A DNA stretch of 64,000 bases from Paenibacillus sp. FSL R7-0204. GTDB taxonomy: Bacteria; Bacillota; Bacilli; Paenibacillales; Paenibacillaceae. The stretch's first letter is position 1. Each line of letters begins with the position of its first letter. This document shows, one piece after another, positions 1 through 8,794 of this stretch. The notes under the pieces were generated by a model, which was not told the DNA's origin, searched no databases, and saw only the letters and a program-made list of their open reading frames with translations. The stretch lies in NCBI RefSeq assembly GCF_038002225.1, contig NZ_JBBOCA010000001.1, positions 6,944,001-7,008,000 of the forward strand. The letters run 5' to 3'. Made by a program: the position numbers and the translations under genes.

Positions 1-1212
1 ATCATGCTGCTGATCAAGACCCGGCAGCGCCGGGCCTGGCAGGCCGTATCGAACAAAAGCTCCAACCTGAATGCTTATCTGCAGGAGAGCATCAGCGGCA
101 TCGGCGTCACCCAGATGTTCTCCCGGGAGACACGCAATGAAGGCATCTTCACCCGTCTGGCCGGCAACTTCCGCACGGCCTGGATGAAGGCACTGCGTTA
201 CAACATTCTGATTCCGTTCAGTGTCGATAACCTGTCTACCATTGTTACGGCTATGATCTTCCTGGTCGGTCTGCTGACTCTGGACCCGCAGAACATGACG
301 CTGGGTGTGATTCTCGCCATGAGCAGCTATGCGGCCCGCTTCTGGCAGCCGATTCTGAACCTGTCGAACCTGTACAACAACTTCATTAATGCTGTGGCTT
401 ACCTGGAGCGGATCTTCGAGACGCTGGATGAGCCGGTAACGGTCAGCGATGTTCCCGGTGCGAAGGCGCTGCCGCCGGTTCAGGGCCGGGTGACATTCGA
501 TGATGTCACCTTCGCCTACGATCCGGGCCTGAATATCCTGGAGAACATCTCCTTCGATGTCGCAGCGGGTGAGAGCGTGGCTCTGGTCGGTCCGACTGGT
601 GCGGGCAAGACCACCGTCGTCAACCTGATCTCGCGCTTCTATAACCTGACCGGCGGACGCATTCTGATCGACGGGCAGGATATCTCGCAGATTACCTTGA
701 AATCGCTACGCGGGCAGATGGGGATTATGCTGCAGGACAGCTTCATCTTCTCGGGAACCATTCTGGATAATATCCGCTACGGCAGACCGGATGCGACCGA
801 GCAGGAGGTCATCGCCGCCGCGAAGGCGGTCTGCGCGGACGACTTCATCCGCGAATTCGATCAGGGCTACCAGACCGAGGTGAACGAACGCGGCTCCAAG
901 CTCTCCCAGGGACAGCGGCAGTTGATCTCGTTCGCCCGCACGCTGCTCGCGAACCCGCGGATTCTCATTCTCGATGAAGCCACCTCCTCCATCGATGCGC
1001 AGACCGAACGCCTGCTCCAGAAGGGGCTGAACGAGCTATTAAAGGGCCGGACCTCGTTCATCATCGCGCACCGCCTGTCTACCGTGAAGAACTGCGACCG
1101 GATTATGTATGTCTCGAACAAGGGCATCGCCGAGAGCGGATCGCATGATGAGCTGATCGCCCGCCGCGGCCTGTACCACCGGCTGTATACGGCGCAGAAG
1201 ATGGAAGCCTGA
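1..1212 (+). CDS. ABC exporter, C-terminal part (5' end outside window)
   Basis: Half-size ABC exporter with membrane and ATPase domains in one chain; the window opens inside it, so the first in-frame ATG at base 4 is not its start. The first ~125 visible residues are the end of the transmembrane domain. The nucleotide-binding domain follows, with Walker A GPTGAGKT near residue 193, signature LSQGQ near 300, Walker B ILILDEATSSID near 320 and the switch histidine in IIAHRLST near 350. All catalytic motifs are intact. The type resembles MdlB/YheH-like multidrug exporters, which often work as heterodimers; the likely partner would lie upstream, outside the window. Substrate cannot be told. A strong hairpin follows about 170 bases downstream. 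Confidence 0.93.
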   Translation: MMLLIKTRQRRAWQAVSNKSSNLNAYLQESISGIGVTQMFSRETRNEGIFTRLAGNFRTAWMKALRYNILIPFSVDNLSTIVTAMIFLVGLLTLDPQNMTLGVILAMSSYAARFWQPILNLSNLYNNFINAVAYLERIFETLDEPVTVSDVPGAKALPPVQGRVTFDDVTFAYDPGLNILENISFDVAAGESVALVGPTGAGKTTVVNLISRFYNLTGGRILIDGQDISQITLKSLRGQMGIMLQDSFIFSGTILDNIRYGRPDATEQEVIAAAKAVCADDFIREFDQGYQTEVNERGSKLSQGQRQLISFARTLLANPRILILDEATSSIDAQTERLLQKGLNELLKGRTSFIIAHRLSTVKNCDRIMYVSNKGIAESGSHDELIARRGLYHRLYTAQKMEA

Positions 1213-1273
1213 TGTGCAAAGCAGGATAAGGCTATATAGATTGTACTTGTAGTTCAATTTATATAGGTTCAAA

Positions 1274-1372
1274 CAAGTGGAAACGGCTTTGCCGTCCTTT
1301 TAAAGGACGATACCGTTTCAGCGAGAAATAGAAGGATAATCTATCGTGTGAAACATATAGATTCTTATATTT
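1274..1372. repeat. Dispersed 99-bp repeat, copy 1
   Basis: This 99-bp block recurs without gaps at 6454-6552; I count six mismatches. It contains nested inverted repeats: outer arms GAAACGG/CCGTTTC and an inner GTCCTTT/AAAGGAC, so it can fold as one hairpin. Reading frames through it are open but not supported by ribosome sites. It lies downstream of the ABC exporter and upstream of a terminator. The rest of the 1213-1715 gap shows no gene to me. Confidence 0.8.
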
Positions 1373-1381
1373 TAAGAAATC

Positions 1382-1424
1382 GCCAAAAACCGCAGCAGGG
1401 GCTCCCCTGTCTGCGGTTTTTGGC
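1382..1424. terminator. Intrinsic terminator after the ABC exporter
   Basis: A perfect 14-bp stem (GCCAAAAACCGCAG with CTGCGGTTTTTGGC) encloses a short loop. The A and T runs lie inside the stem, so it could work in both directions. It is the probable end of the exporter transcript. Confidence 0.8.
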
Positions 1425-1715
1425 ATGCTTAGTTGGACCGTACAGCACATCTTCAGTGAAGATTGCGCCCTCACGTAAGATCCGTTACCGCCTAAGACTA
1501 CTGTTACTGACTTTCTCAATTTCGTGCAATTAAGCAATACTAATACTCCTGCTGCGATCCATGCGGACTGGAAAGCCGCTATTCCTGTAAATCGCACCAT
1601 TATGCAGGCTAAGCGGACTCACATGCACTTAACCAGTCGCTCTTGCCTCATTTCTACCACCAACTGGCCTTATAACGGCCTCTCAGTCCGCAGGCGAGCG
1701 ACAAAGCTGTCTTTT

Positions 1716-2318
1716 TCACAAAATAAGAGCCATAGGGTCCGGCTGTAGAACCTTCATATACTCTTCCCTCAGCATACTGTAGATCTCCAGATCGACAACC
1801 CCCTTGCCGGACCAGAGGGCCGCTTGCCGCAGCATCCCTTCCTTGACATATCCGTTCTTCAGCAGCACCTTCTTGGAAGGCTCATTATTCAGCATCACTT
1901 CCGCTTGAATTCTGTTCACCTGAACCTGCTGGAACAGGAATGCTGTCAACAGCTCAACAGCCCTGGAGGCGAGGCCCCTCCCCCACTGGGCTTCCGCAAG
2001 GAAGTAGCCAATGGTGACCATATTAACCCTCTGATTGAAGTCGCAGGCTTCAATGATTCCGAGCAGGTGCGTATCGTCCGCTGGAGCGAAGATGCCCCAC
2101 TTGATCCGCGATCTTTTGCCATAATCCCGCTCATAATGACCGATCATGCTCTTGACTGTAGTCTTATTGTGCTTGGGAATAATCCCGCAATATTCGAACA
2201 CATGGTCATTGCTGTAAATCTCGAACAGCCCGTCCAGATGCTGCTCTTCAATCTTGCCCAGTACCAGCTCCTCTGACCTTAAGACAGGGAACTGGTCAAA
2301 CACAATCTCCATCTTCAC
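1716..2318 (-). CDS. GNAT-family N-acetyltransferase (RimJ/RimL type)
   Basis: Acetyl-CoA-dependent N-acetyltransferase of about 200 residues. Family features visible are the N-terminal strand with LRSEELVLGKI, the acetyl-CoA-binding segment around EAQWGRGLASRAVELL (RimJ-like Q/R-x-x-G-x-G/A form) and the C-terminal FLKNGYVKEGMLR-type helix-strand (here VLLKNGYVKEGMLRQA). This group acetylates ribosomal protein N-termini or small molecules; the substrate here is unknown. Start is uncertain: GTG at 2327, GTG at 2318 and ATG at 2312 are in frame. The AGAAGGGAG site fits 2318 best. It lies just downstream of the AraC/GyrI regulator on the same strand with a 24-base gap, so the two may be co-transcribed. 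Confidence 0.85.
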   Translation of the reverse strand: MKMEIVFDQFPVLRSEELVLGKIEEQHLDGLFEIYSNDHVFEYCGIIPKHNKTTVKSMIGHYERDYGKRSRIKWGIFAPADDTHLLGIIEACDFNQRVNMVTIGYFLAEAQWGRGLASRAVELLTAFLFQQVQVNRIQAEVMLNNEPSKKVLLKNGYVKEGMLRQAALWSGKGVVDLEIYSMLREEYMKVLQPDPMALIL

Positions 2319-2342
2319 CCGGGGCACTCCCTTCTCTGATCC

Positions 2343-3260
2343 TTAAGCGCTTGGCCTAATGGGGACGTACAGCTCAACCATGCACTTGCCCTGCGGGTCC
2401 TGCGCAGGATCATTCAGACAGAATTCAAGACATGGCCGGTCATCGGCTTCATAGCCGCTGCGGGGTAACCATACGCTGAACATGGTATCATACGCAAGGA
2501 CAAATCTCTCTACCGTATCATAGTAGGAATACACCGCATACTGCCCGCCGGATAGAGTCTTGTATGCTACCTCCTCCCGATGGGCCTCCCGTTCGAATCC
2601 CTCCGGAAGTGTAACGCAAGCATCATACCGGCAGACTGACTCCTCCGTATGCTCCCCGTCATCCAGTGAGATTCCGATAAACTGCTGATTCGCCGCATAC
2701 AACCCCTGCTCAGCAGCCCAGCCGGTTAGCTTGTTCCAGGCGTGGTGCGTGTCCAGGTAACTTCCAATATGCCGGACATAAGCGACCTCAACTTCTGCAA
2801 TTTCTCTGAGTTCAACCATACTGTCCCATGCCCTCCTTAACAGCGGATTACCTTCTGCTACATTGTAATCCGTCAGGGCGGCCGGCTCTGCCTGCTTATT
2901 GCTGAGGAGTGACGGGAAATTGCTATGTTTCTGCCTGCTATTCCTGACACTGCTGGGGGTACAGCCGAAATGCCTTTTGAAATGGACATTCAGGACTGAT
3001 ACCGATTCAAAGCCGCTCTCCCCTGCAATCTCCAGAACGGTCTGATTCGTCCGGCTAAGCAGCACCATGGCCTGCTCGACGCGCTTCCTGGTAACGAAGG
3101 CCATAGGCGTCATGCCGGTGAAGGCTGTAAATATTCTGGTGAAATGATATTTGGAGAAATGGGACACCTCTGCCAGCTGATCCAGCCGCAGCGGCTGGCT
3201 GCTGTGATTTTCTATGTAGGCAATGACCTGCCTGATCCTCTCCCCATACTGCTCCTTCAT
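2343..3260 (-). CDS. AraC-family regulator with GyrI-like effector domain
   Basis: Transcription regulator of 305 residues. Residues ~8-105 form the double helix-turn-helix of AraC/XylS proteins (LDQLAEVSHFSKYHFTRIF, then VLEIAGESGFESVSVLNVHF). Residues ~150-305 form a GyrI-like/Rob-type effector-binding domain, beginning VELREIAEVEVAYVRHIGSY and ending in the typical MVELYVPI strand. The architecture is DNA-binding first, ligand-binding second, as in E. coli Rob and Bacillus BmrR-like sensors of amphipathic small molecules. The gene is followed closely by a GNAT acetyltransferase on the same strand. The ligand is unknown. Two more GyrI-domain genes occur at 16.9-19.4 kb. Confidence 0.9.
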   Translation of the reverse strand: MKEQYGERIRQVIAYIENHSSQPLRLDQLAEVSHFSKYHFTRIFTAFTGMTPMAFVTRKRVEQAMVLLSRTNQTVLEIAGESGFESVSVLNVHFKRHFGCTPSSVRNSRQKHSNFPSLLSNKQAEPAALTDYNVAEGNPLLRRAWDSMVELREIAEVEVAYVRHIGSYLDTHHAWNKLTGWAAEQGLYAANQQFIGISLDDGEHTEESVCRYDACVTLPEGFEREAHREEVAYKTLSGGQYAVYSYYDTVERFVLAYDTMFSVWLPRSGYEADDRPCLEFCLNDPAQDPQGKCMVELYVPIRPSA

Positions 3261-3326
3261 CGCTGAATCCTCCGTCTCCTTCGTGTTACAATACTGTATA
3301 AATATTAATAGATGAGGCGATAATCA

Positions 3327-3881
3327 ATGGTTACAACATTATACTTCGTACGACATGCCCACTCTACTTATTCTACCGATGAATTGAATAGACCTTTATC
3401 TGAGAAGGGGCGGGCAGACGCCTGGAGAGTTACCCGACTACTCCTCGATGAGAATATTAATATTCTCATCTCAAGTCCCTATAAACGGGCTATACAGACC
3501 ATTCAGGGACTGGAGAAACCGCTTGGGACTACGATTGTAATCGAAGATGATTTTAAAGAAAGAGTGTTGTCTGCAGAGCCTGTCACCGATTTCGAGCAGG
3601 CAATAACTAAGGTGTGGGAGGACTTTTCCTTCGCCTGGCCGGGAGGAGAATCCAATCGGGTTGCCCAGAATAGGGGCGTACAAGCACTCTATAAAGTTTT
3701 GCAGCAATATAAAGGAAATTCGATCGCTATCGGAACTCACGGTAATATGATGGTCCTGATCATGAATGCTCTGGATAAGCGTTATGATTATAGCTTCTGG
3801 AAGCAGTTAGAAATGCCCGACATCTATAAGCTAAGCTTCCATGAGGACAAGCTTGAGGGTGTACAGCGTATTTGGAAATAA
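3327..3881 (+). CDS. Histidine phosphatase family protein
   Basis: Phosphoglycerate-mutase-like phosphatase, 184 residues, soluble. The N-terminal catalytic motif is FVRHAHSTY, with the phospho-accepting histidine in RHAH; the family usually has RHG or RHA. The second conserved histidine is in GTHGNMM near residue 138, and SSPYKRAIQT near 50 is the conserved phosphate-pocket loop. These features support phosphatase activity on a small phosphorylated metabolite, which the sequence does not identify. It is divergent from the AraC/GyrI gene with only 66 bases between the starts, so they share a promoter region. Confidence 0.9.
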   Translation: MVTTLYFVRHAHSTYSTDELNRPLSEKGRADAWRVTRLLLDENINILISSPYKRAIQTIQGLEKPLGTTIVIEDDFKERVLSAEPVTDFEQAITKVWEDFSFAWPGGESNRVAQNRGVQALYKVLQQYKGNSIAIGTHGNMMVLIMNALDKRYDYSFWKQLEMPDIYKLSFHEDKLEGVQRIWK

Positions 3882-3957
3882 CTCTCCATCATCCTATTAA
3901 ACTGGACAGACTGTTGTCACAACCCTGTGGTATAACCAAAGGAAAGGAGTGATTATT

Positions 3958-4488
3958 ATGGCAAGCTATGAATACTCGTCCCGGCAGGAGCTGATGGACA
4001 TGATCCATAATCTGTACCTGCTCTTGGATGCAGAGTATGACGGAATTAACAATACATATAAGGATACGCGAATTCCCGAGGTGGACAAAACCCCTGCCGA
4101 GATCATCGCTTATCAGCTGGGCTGGCTGGAGCTGGTGCGGAGCTGGGACCGGAGTGAGTTGGAAGGACAGACCTTCTCCATGCCTGCTGCGGATTACAAG
4201 TGGAATCAGCTCGGCGGGTTGTATCAGTCCTTTTACAGCAAATATGCGGAGTATTCTCTGCCTGAGTTGCGCGAGCTCTTCCGGCAATCAGAGCAGCAGT
4301 GGCTGGACTGGATCGAAACATTGACGGAGGAGGAGCTGTTCATCCAAGGCGCGCGTAAGTGGACCGGAACCAAGGAGAACTGGCCGATGGCCCGGTGGAT
4401 TCACATTAACTCTGCCGCTCCGTTCAAGACCTTCCGGGGGAAGATCCGAAAGTGGAAAAAGCATTGTCCTGAAGGACTCGCAGAGTGA
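3958..4488 (+). CDS. ClbS/DfsB-family four-helix-bundle protein
   Basis: Predicted helical protein of 176 residues resembling the ClbS/DfsB family (DinB-like fold). Visible family features are the early SRQELMDMIHNLYLLL helix, the HxxLxW-like stretch AYQLGWLELVRSWD and the C-terminal WTGTKENWPMARWIHINSAAPFKTFRGKIRKW. E. coli ClbS protects against colibactin by hydrolysing it; most Firmicute members have no known substrate. ATG at 3958 was preferred to GTG at 3949 because GGAAAGGAG lies 8 bases upstream. It is a single-gene unit, convergent with the small lipoprotein gene. Confidence 0.85.
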   Translation: MASYEYSSRQELMDMIHNLYLLLDAEYDGINNTYKDTRIPEVDKTPAEIIAYQLGWLELVRSWDRSELEGQTFSMPAADYKWNQLGGLYQSFYSKYAEYSLPELRELFRQSEQQWLDWIETLTEEELFIQGARKWTGTKENWPMARWIHINSAAPFKTFRGKIRKWKKHCPEGLAE

Positions 4489-4542
4489 CAAAGCGGCAGC
4501 ATCACCAAGTGGGATATCAGCTTAGCACCCACTGCTTCGCAA

Positions 4543-4791
4543 TTATTGTGTGCTGTCTGCCCTCCCGTCTGGCCCCTGCATCCCCCTCCTGCCGGGGCCT
4601 TCCCGGTTCATTCCCCTGCTCCCGTCCTTGAAGTTGGTGCCGCCGCCATTCATGCCGGGGAACCCGCCGGGCCGGAAGTTGAAGTCTGCACTAGTAATAT
4701 TCTGAGCAGTGACCGCTTCGCAGGAAGTGAGCAGCAGCGAACAGCTAAGCATACTAATGATTAAGGTGATGTAATATTTCTTAGTCCGCAT
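4543..4791 (-). CDS. Small Gly/Met-rich lipoprotein
   Basis: Predicted lipoprotein of 82 residues. The signal peptide (ITLIISMLSCSLLLTSC) ends in a lipobox, LLTSC, near residue 24. The mature part is low-complexity, rich in Gly, Arg, Pro and Met (for example GGFPGMNGGG and GMNREGPGRRGM), and probably unfolded. An AGGAGGT site precedes the ATG by about 6 bases. The start overlaps the last 11 bases of the upstream membrane glycosyltransferase gene, which suggests coupled translation and a shared role at the envelope. I recognise no family. Confidence 0.75.
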   Translation of the reverse strand: MRTKKYYITLIISMLSCSLLLTSCEAVTAQNITSADFNFRPGGFPGMNGGGTNFKDGSRGMNREGPGRRGMQGPDGRADSTQ

Positions 4792-6346
4792 AGTTAGACC
4801 TCCTTGTCCCGGTCAGTAATGCATATAAATCTCGAACACCCAAGTAGGATAAGACAAGCAGCAGCGGATACACGGGATACAGATACCGGGACTTAATCTC
4901 CCAGAGCAGGTAGAACCCGATGAAGCCAAGAATCACCAGAAGGAGCGGGGTCTCCGCGAAGCACTTAGCCCGCAGTCCCCGGATTAACCGGATCAGAATG
5001 AAGACGTACATCAGGAAATTCTGGACATATAAGGCCCACAGCAAGCCGCTCCGGTACATAGAAGCACCTTCAAATAGTCTGCTTGCAGCTGTGGAATAGC
5101 TGTAATGGCCCATCACCATACCGCCCCTCCCGCCAGTGGAGGAGGCTCCTTCATTTCCTATCCCGTAGCGTTCTATCTGATACGTCCCTTCCGTCCAGGT
5201 CCAGATCAGCTTTTTATAATACATTTCTGCAAGCCCGGTTAAGGTCGCGCCGGAGAGCTTGCTGCGGATGGACGTCTTGAACAGTTCTACACTCTCCGCC
5301 TTATTATAGCCGGCTTCCTGTTGGTAGATATTATAGCTCTCCCGGTCATCCCAGAACCCGAGTGTCTCCAGATTAATCCCCATATTCAGCCACATGTATA
5401 CTGGAGCAGAATTGCCGGACGGCGATTCGTCCACAATGCCTGCTGCTTGAAGCGCCGTATTCTGAATCCAGGCAGGAAGAACCCACAGCAGCAGGGTTAT
5501 GCCAAAGGCAGCAATGACCTTCTTCACGCCAATCGCCCGCAGGTTCAGGAGCAGGCTGAGAACAATGGCAATCAGGAAGATCATACCTATACTGCGGAAG
5601 TAGTTGCCGAGTGTCAGCAGTACTGCCGCGAACAGTATATCCTTCATGGATCTTCTGCGGATGAACCTGACTGCGAAGTAGAGCGCGCTGGTGAGCAGAG
5701 CCGTGGCAATTCCATCATTATAGATGAAGTTGCTCATGAACAAAGCCGGAACATAGGTCGCAGCCACAATCAGAAGGCCATAGTCCTTCCTGCTTGATTT
5801 AGGATTCAGCTCTTGGCAAAGCAGGTAGATGACCAGCGTGGTGACGAGTGAGAAGAGGATATTGAAGCTTTTGATCACCAGATAATTGTCCGGGAACAGA
5901 AGCAGCAGCGTCTTCAGATACAGCACGAAGGAGAAATTAAAAGGGAACATGTACAGATATCCGCCTGACTGGAAGGAGGAATAATCCTTGTCATAGAGCA
6001 TAGCCCAGGCCAGGGACAGCACCGTCTGTGAATCATCTGTAGGCATGCGGGTGAACAGAAAAATAATCACGAGCTGCATGGCACCAGACAACAGCAGAAC
6101 GGCTGGAATAACCTTGGCCCGGCTATACCCTTCAAGCTTCCGGGAGAGTCTGTACAGCACGAAGCCCAGTCCCAGAACAACTACAATCCATAGCAGGAAC
6201 ACAAGCGGCTGCTGCCCTTCCAGCACCGCCCGGTCTCCATACACGGAATAATTATATTTTGCCCGGATGAAGAACGATGAAGCGATGAACAGCCCAATGA
6301 ACAAGGCAAGGATGATCGTTACGATTTGCTGGATTCTTTTTACCAT
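4781..6346 (-). CDS. Multi-pass membrane glycosyltransferase (GT-C/GT39-like)
   Basis: Integral membrane protein of 521 residues with about 11-13 predicted hydrophobic spans. After the first two spans and a third, an extracytoplasmic loop carries the acidic motif RMPTDDSQTVLSLAW near residue 100, where GT-C enzymes of the PMT/ArnT type have their catalytic aspartates. A large hydrophilic segment (~300-425) and a YLYPVYPLLL-type C-terminal span complete the layout. Such enzymes move sugars from polyprenyl-phosphate donors to lipids or proteins outside the membrane. Donor and acceptor are unknown. It forms an overlapping pair with the small lipoprotein gene downstream. Confidence 0.8.
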   Translation of the reverse strand: MVKRIQQIVTIILALFIGLFIASSFFIRAKYNYSVYGDRAVLEGQQPLVFLLWIVVVLGLGFVLYRLSRKLEGYSRAKVIPAVLLLSGAMQLVIIFLFTRMPTDDSQTVLSLAWAMLYDKDYSSFQSGGYLYMFPFNFSFVLYLKTLLLLFPDNYLVIKSFNILFSLVTTLVIYLLCQELNPKSSRKDYGLLIVAATYVPALFMSNFIYNDGIATALLTSALYFAVRFIRRRSMKDILFAAVLLTLGNYFRSIGMIFLIAIVLSLLLNLRAIGVKKVIAAFGITLLLWVLPAWIQNTALQAAGIVDESPSGNSAPVYMWLNMGINLETLGFWDDRESYNIYQQEAGYNKAESVELFKTSIRSKLSGATLTGLAEMYYKKLIWTWTEGTYQIERYGIGNEGASSTGGRGGMVMGHYSYSTAASRLFEGASMYRSGLLWALYVQNFLMYVFILIRLIRGLRAKCFAETPLLLVILGFIGFYLLWEIKSRYLYPVYPLLLVLSYLGVRDLYALLTGTRRSNYAD

Positions 6347-6453
6347 GATACCCTCCTGATCGGCAGCGTCCGGCGAGTCTTTCGCGTGCCTTAATCCATA
6401 TACGGAGTATACATAGTGAATCTGAATGTTAGTTGAAAGGATGCTTCAGACAC

Positions 6454-6552
6454 CAAGTGGAAACGGCTTTGCCGTCCTTTTAAAAGACGGTACCGTTTCA
6501 GCGAGAAATAGAAGGACAATTTATCATGTGAAACATATAAATTCTTATATTT
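6454..6552. repeat. Dispersed 99-bp repeat, copy 2
   Basis: Second copy of the 99-bp block at 1274-1372, same orientation, lying between the glycosyltransferase and SUMF1-domain genes. The outer arms are unchanged. The inner stem differs (GTCCTTTTAAAAGAC), still partly paired. The remaining 6347-6671 gap shows no gene. Confidence 0.8.
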
Positions 6553-6671
6553 GCCAAAAAACCTCCGGGTCCTCTCCAGCTGCCGCATCCATTGATGCGC
6601 TCATGCCGGATTAGCTTCCCGAAGGCTTGCTGCTTAAACTATTCTGTTCCTGTTGAATACTTGCGGGTGAA

Positions 6672-7532
6672 TCACTTGCCAGCAACAGCACGAACCACAC
6701 GAAAGCCCTGGTCATTCCCCCGGCTGCTCGGCTCGAATTTGCCCCGGAAGGATACCTCCGTATTGTTCACCCCGCCGATCCAGCCGCCGCCCTTCACCAG
6801 CCGGACCGAGCCGGTCTTGCTATTCGAATCCCCTTCCCCGTACCAGTTCCAGCACCATTCCCTTACGTTCCCTGACATATCGTATAGTCCCAGCTCATTG
6901 GGCTGCTTGAGGCCGGTATTTCTCGGCTGGCTATGGTTGTTCTCAATCGCAGGCCAGTTCCAGTCCCCGGTCAGGAATTGATCGCCGGAGTTCCTCCAGT
7001 ACCAGGCTACCTCCTCCGGATTGTCGCTTCCGCTATACGGGTTGCTTGTGCTCATCTGGCCTCCGCCTGCTGCATATTCCCACTCGGCTTCTGTCGGCAG
7101 ACGGTAACCATCCGCCCCTTCATTGGCCGTTACAGTCCATTTCATGAAATCCCGGTCACTTGTATTATTCGGATCGACCGTGTTCTTGTCTATATTATAA
7201 TAGGGGGCCAGGCCTTCCTTCACACTCCGCTCATTGCAGTACTCCACGGCATCATACCAGGTTACGCTCTCCACAGGCAGCTTGTCTCCTTGGAACTGCG
7301 AGGGGTTACTCTTCATCACTTCCAGCCATTCTTGCTGGGTGACCTCATATTTACCGATGTAGAAGTCCGGGAGGGTCATCTCTGTCCCGTAGTAATTGGA
7401 TTTCGTATCTTTAAAAGTACCGCCCTCTACCCGCACCAAACGTTCATCCGTGGCAGGCTTCTCCTGCGAGCAAGCACTGGCTATAGCCGCGATTGCTATA
7501 CATAGAATCAGAATCATTAATGGTTTTCTCAT
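6672..7532 (-). CDS. SUMF1/FGE-domain lipoprotein, catalytic cysteines absent
   Basis: Exported protein of 286 residues with the formylglycine-generating-enzyme fold. The signal peptide ends in lipobox IASAC near residue 21. Family signatures are FYIGKYEVTQQEWLEVM, PVESVTWYDAVEYCNERS, YRLPTEAEWEYAAGG, GLYDMSGNVREWCWNWY and the terminal DQGFRVVRA. In true FGEs a cysteine pair lies between the RVxRGGSW-like and GFR motifs; here that stretch (VKGGGWIGGVNNTEVSFRG) has none. It is therefore unlikely to be a classical sulfatase-modifying enzyme and is better read as a C-lectin-like SUMF1 lipoprotein. A GGAGAGG site precedes the ATG. It is separated from the xylanase gene by a terminator. Confidence 0.88.
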   Translation of the reverse strand: MRKPLMILILCIAIAAIASACSQEKPATDERLVRVEGGTFKDTKSNYYGTEMTLPDFYIGKYEVTQQEWLEVMKSNPSQFQGDKLPVESVTWYDAVEYCNERSVKEGLAPYYNIDKNTVDPNNTSDRDFMKWTVTANEGADGYRLPTEAEWEYAAGGGQMSTSNPYSGSDNPEEVAWYWRNSGDQFLTGDWNWPAIENNHSQPRNTGLKQPNELGLYDMSGNVREWCWNWYGEGDSNSKTGSVRLVKGGGWIGGVNNTEVSFRGKFEPSSRGNDQGFRVVRAVAGK

Positions 7533-7590
7533 GAATACCTCTCCTTTGAGCAGATGGGCAAGGTACAGGACCTAAGCGTAGTTCATTGTA

Positions 7591-7633
7591 TAAAAATGAT
7601 AAGGCCGGCAGCTTGTCCACCCGGCCGGCCTTA
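7591..7633 (-). terminator. Terminator after the xylanase gene
   Basis: On the minus strand AAGGCCGG and CCGGCCTT pair around a loop and are followed by TCATTTTTA. It sits just downstream of the xylanase gene. Confidence 0.8.
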
Positions 7634-7693
7634 GCCCTGTCTACCTGAGCCCTGCCATTGCCGGAACCGGCAAGGCGCCTATCAGCTTGTCCA

Positions 7694-8317
7694 TTACCAC
7701 ACGGTTACGTTGGAGGAGCCGCTGCTCTGGTATCCTTCGGTAGCCAGTACCTGGTAAGACCAGCTGCTTCCCAGATTCATGCCTTTGCTCTTCCAGGCAT
7801 TCACGTGGTTGTTGAATGTGATCTGAACATTGCTGCCGATCGGTCTTTTGGATTGTCTTACACTCCAGTACTGAGGGAATGTGGCATTCCCGTCAATCGA
7901 AGGAGCATCGTAACGCATTGTGGTGTAGATATCATAGGTACCTCCATCACTGTTCACAGTACCTTTGAACTGGCCGGTAGGTCTGTAAGTCCCCCAGCTA
8001 TCGACCACGTAATATTCAATAAGGGCATTCCGGGTCCATCCATAGAAGGTCAGATATCCGTTACCGGAAGGTGAGAAGACACCCGCGTTATAATTGACGA
8101 CCCTGTTCGCTGTGCCGTAGGTCCAGCCTTTACCCACTACGAAGTTCCCGGTATTGTACCAGTTCACACTGTAATTCCCGCCACTGCCGTTCACCGCATT
8201 CACGGTTCCTCCGCCATCGGTCCAGTTCTGCCAATAATCCGTTGCGCCTGCAGTCGCTGCGAATGCACTGAAGCTTAGTGCCGCTGTCATTAATACCGTA
8301 AGAAGTTTCTTTTTCAT
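7694..8317 (-). CDS. xynA: Secreted endo-1,4-beta-xylanase, GH11
   Basis: Secreted xylan-degrading enzyme, 207 residues, matching the usual small single-domain GH11 size. The signal peptide (residues ~1-25, ending ATAGA) is followed by the jelly-roll domain starting [14 protein letters not shown]. The catalytic glutamates are E101 in [12 protein letters not shown] (nucleophile) and E194 in [10 protein letters not shown] (acid/base). The family thumb is [17 protein letters not shown]. No carbohydrate-binding module is present. It is close in layout to B. subtilis XynA. GGGAGG precedes the ATG. A cre-like site upstream suggests glucose repression. The gene stands alone with its own terminator. 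Confidence 0.96.
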   Translation of the reverse strand: MKKKLLTVLMTAALSFSAFAATAGATDYWQNWTDGGGTVNAVNGSGGNYSVNWYNTGNFVVGKGWTYGTANRVVNYNAGVFSPSGNGYLTFYGWTRNALIEYYVVDSWGTYRPTGQFKGTVNSDGGTYDIYTTMRYDAPSIDGNATFPQYWSVRQSKRPIGSNVQITFNNHVNAWKSKGMNLGSSWSYQVLATEGYQSSGSSNVTVW

Positions 8318-8440
8318 TGTCGATTAATACCTCCCGATTATAATGTGTTTGCTTGCTGCTTGCTTCTCCCCGCAGGATATAACTTATCCTGAGGTTTATC
8401 CCATATATTTACTTGTCCTCCTTTCGAGAAAATTATATCT

Positions 8441-8454
8441 AGTAAGCGTTTACA
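8441..8454. promoter_or_regulatory. cre-like CcpA site upstream of xynA
   Basis: The minus-strand sequence TGTAAACGCTTACT matches the cre consensus TGWAANCGNTNWCA except at the last base. It lies about 125 bases upstream of the xylanase start, in a position to act on its promoter. The remaining gap up to 8722 shows no gene. Confidence 0.65.
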
Positions 8455-8722
8455 TTACTCTCTGCAAACTAAAGATTAACCCCCAATTTTTATTGATATT
8501 ATGAAATAATTGGGATGAACGTGCGCAAAATGACCCTAAAAGGTGAATGATGTAACAACTTCTGCGGTTCATCCGGCTCCCTCTGAGGGCATTCGACGCA
8601 TCCGGGTGCAGTAGCGCCCCATATGCTGATTCGGCTTACACGCAGTCCACGCTCTTTCGTGCACCGATTGTATTCGGTTTTCGCATACATTCAGCCCGTG
8701 TACCCGAGCGCTGTTACATGAA

Positions 8723-8751
8723 CAAAAGCCGCCCCGATACGGGACAGCTTT
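8723..8751 (-). terminator. Terminator after the dehydrogenase gene
   Basis: On the minus strand AAAGCTGTCCCG pairs with CGGGGCGGCTTT, with G-U pairs possible only in that direction, and is followed by TTTTGTT. It lies 44 bases downstream of the dehydrogenase stop. Confidence 0.72.
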
Positions 8752-8794
8752 GCACTGGCATTCCTAATTTCTCCTAAGCGCTTTTACAATTCTC

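Noticed and set aside
8774..8787. cre site (AAGCGCTT core) at the 3' end of the dehydrogenase gene
   Set aside because: Outer bases do not fit and it lies downstream of the gene with no promoter to control.
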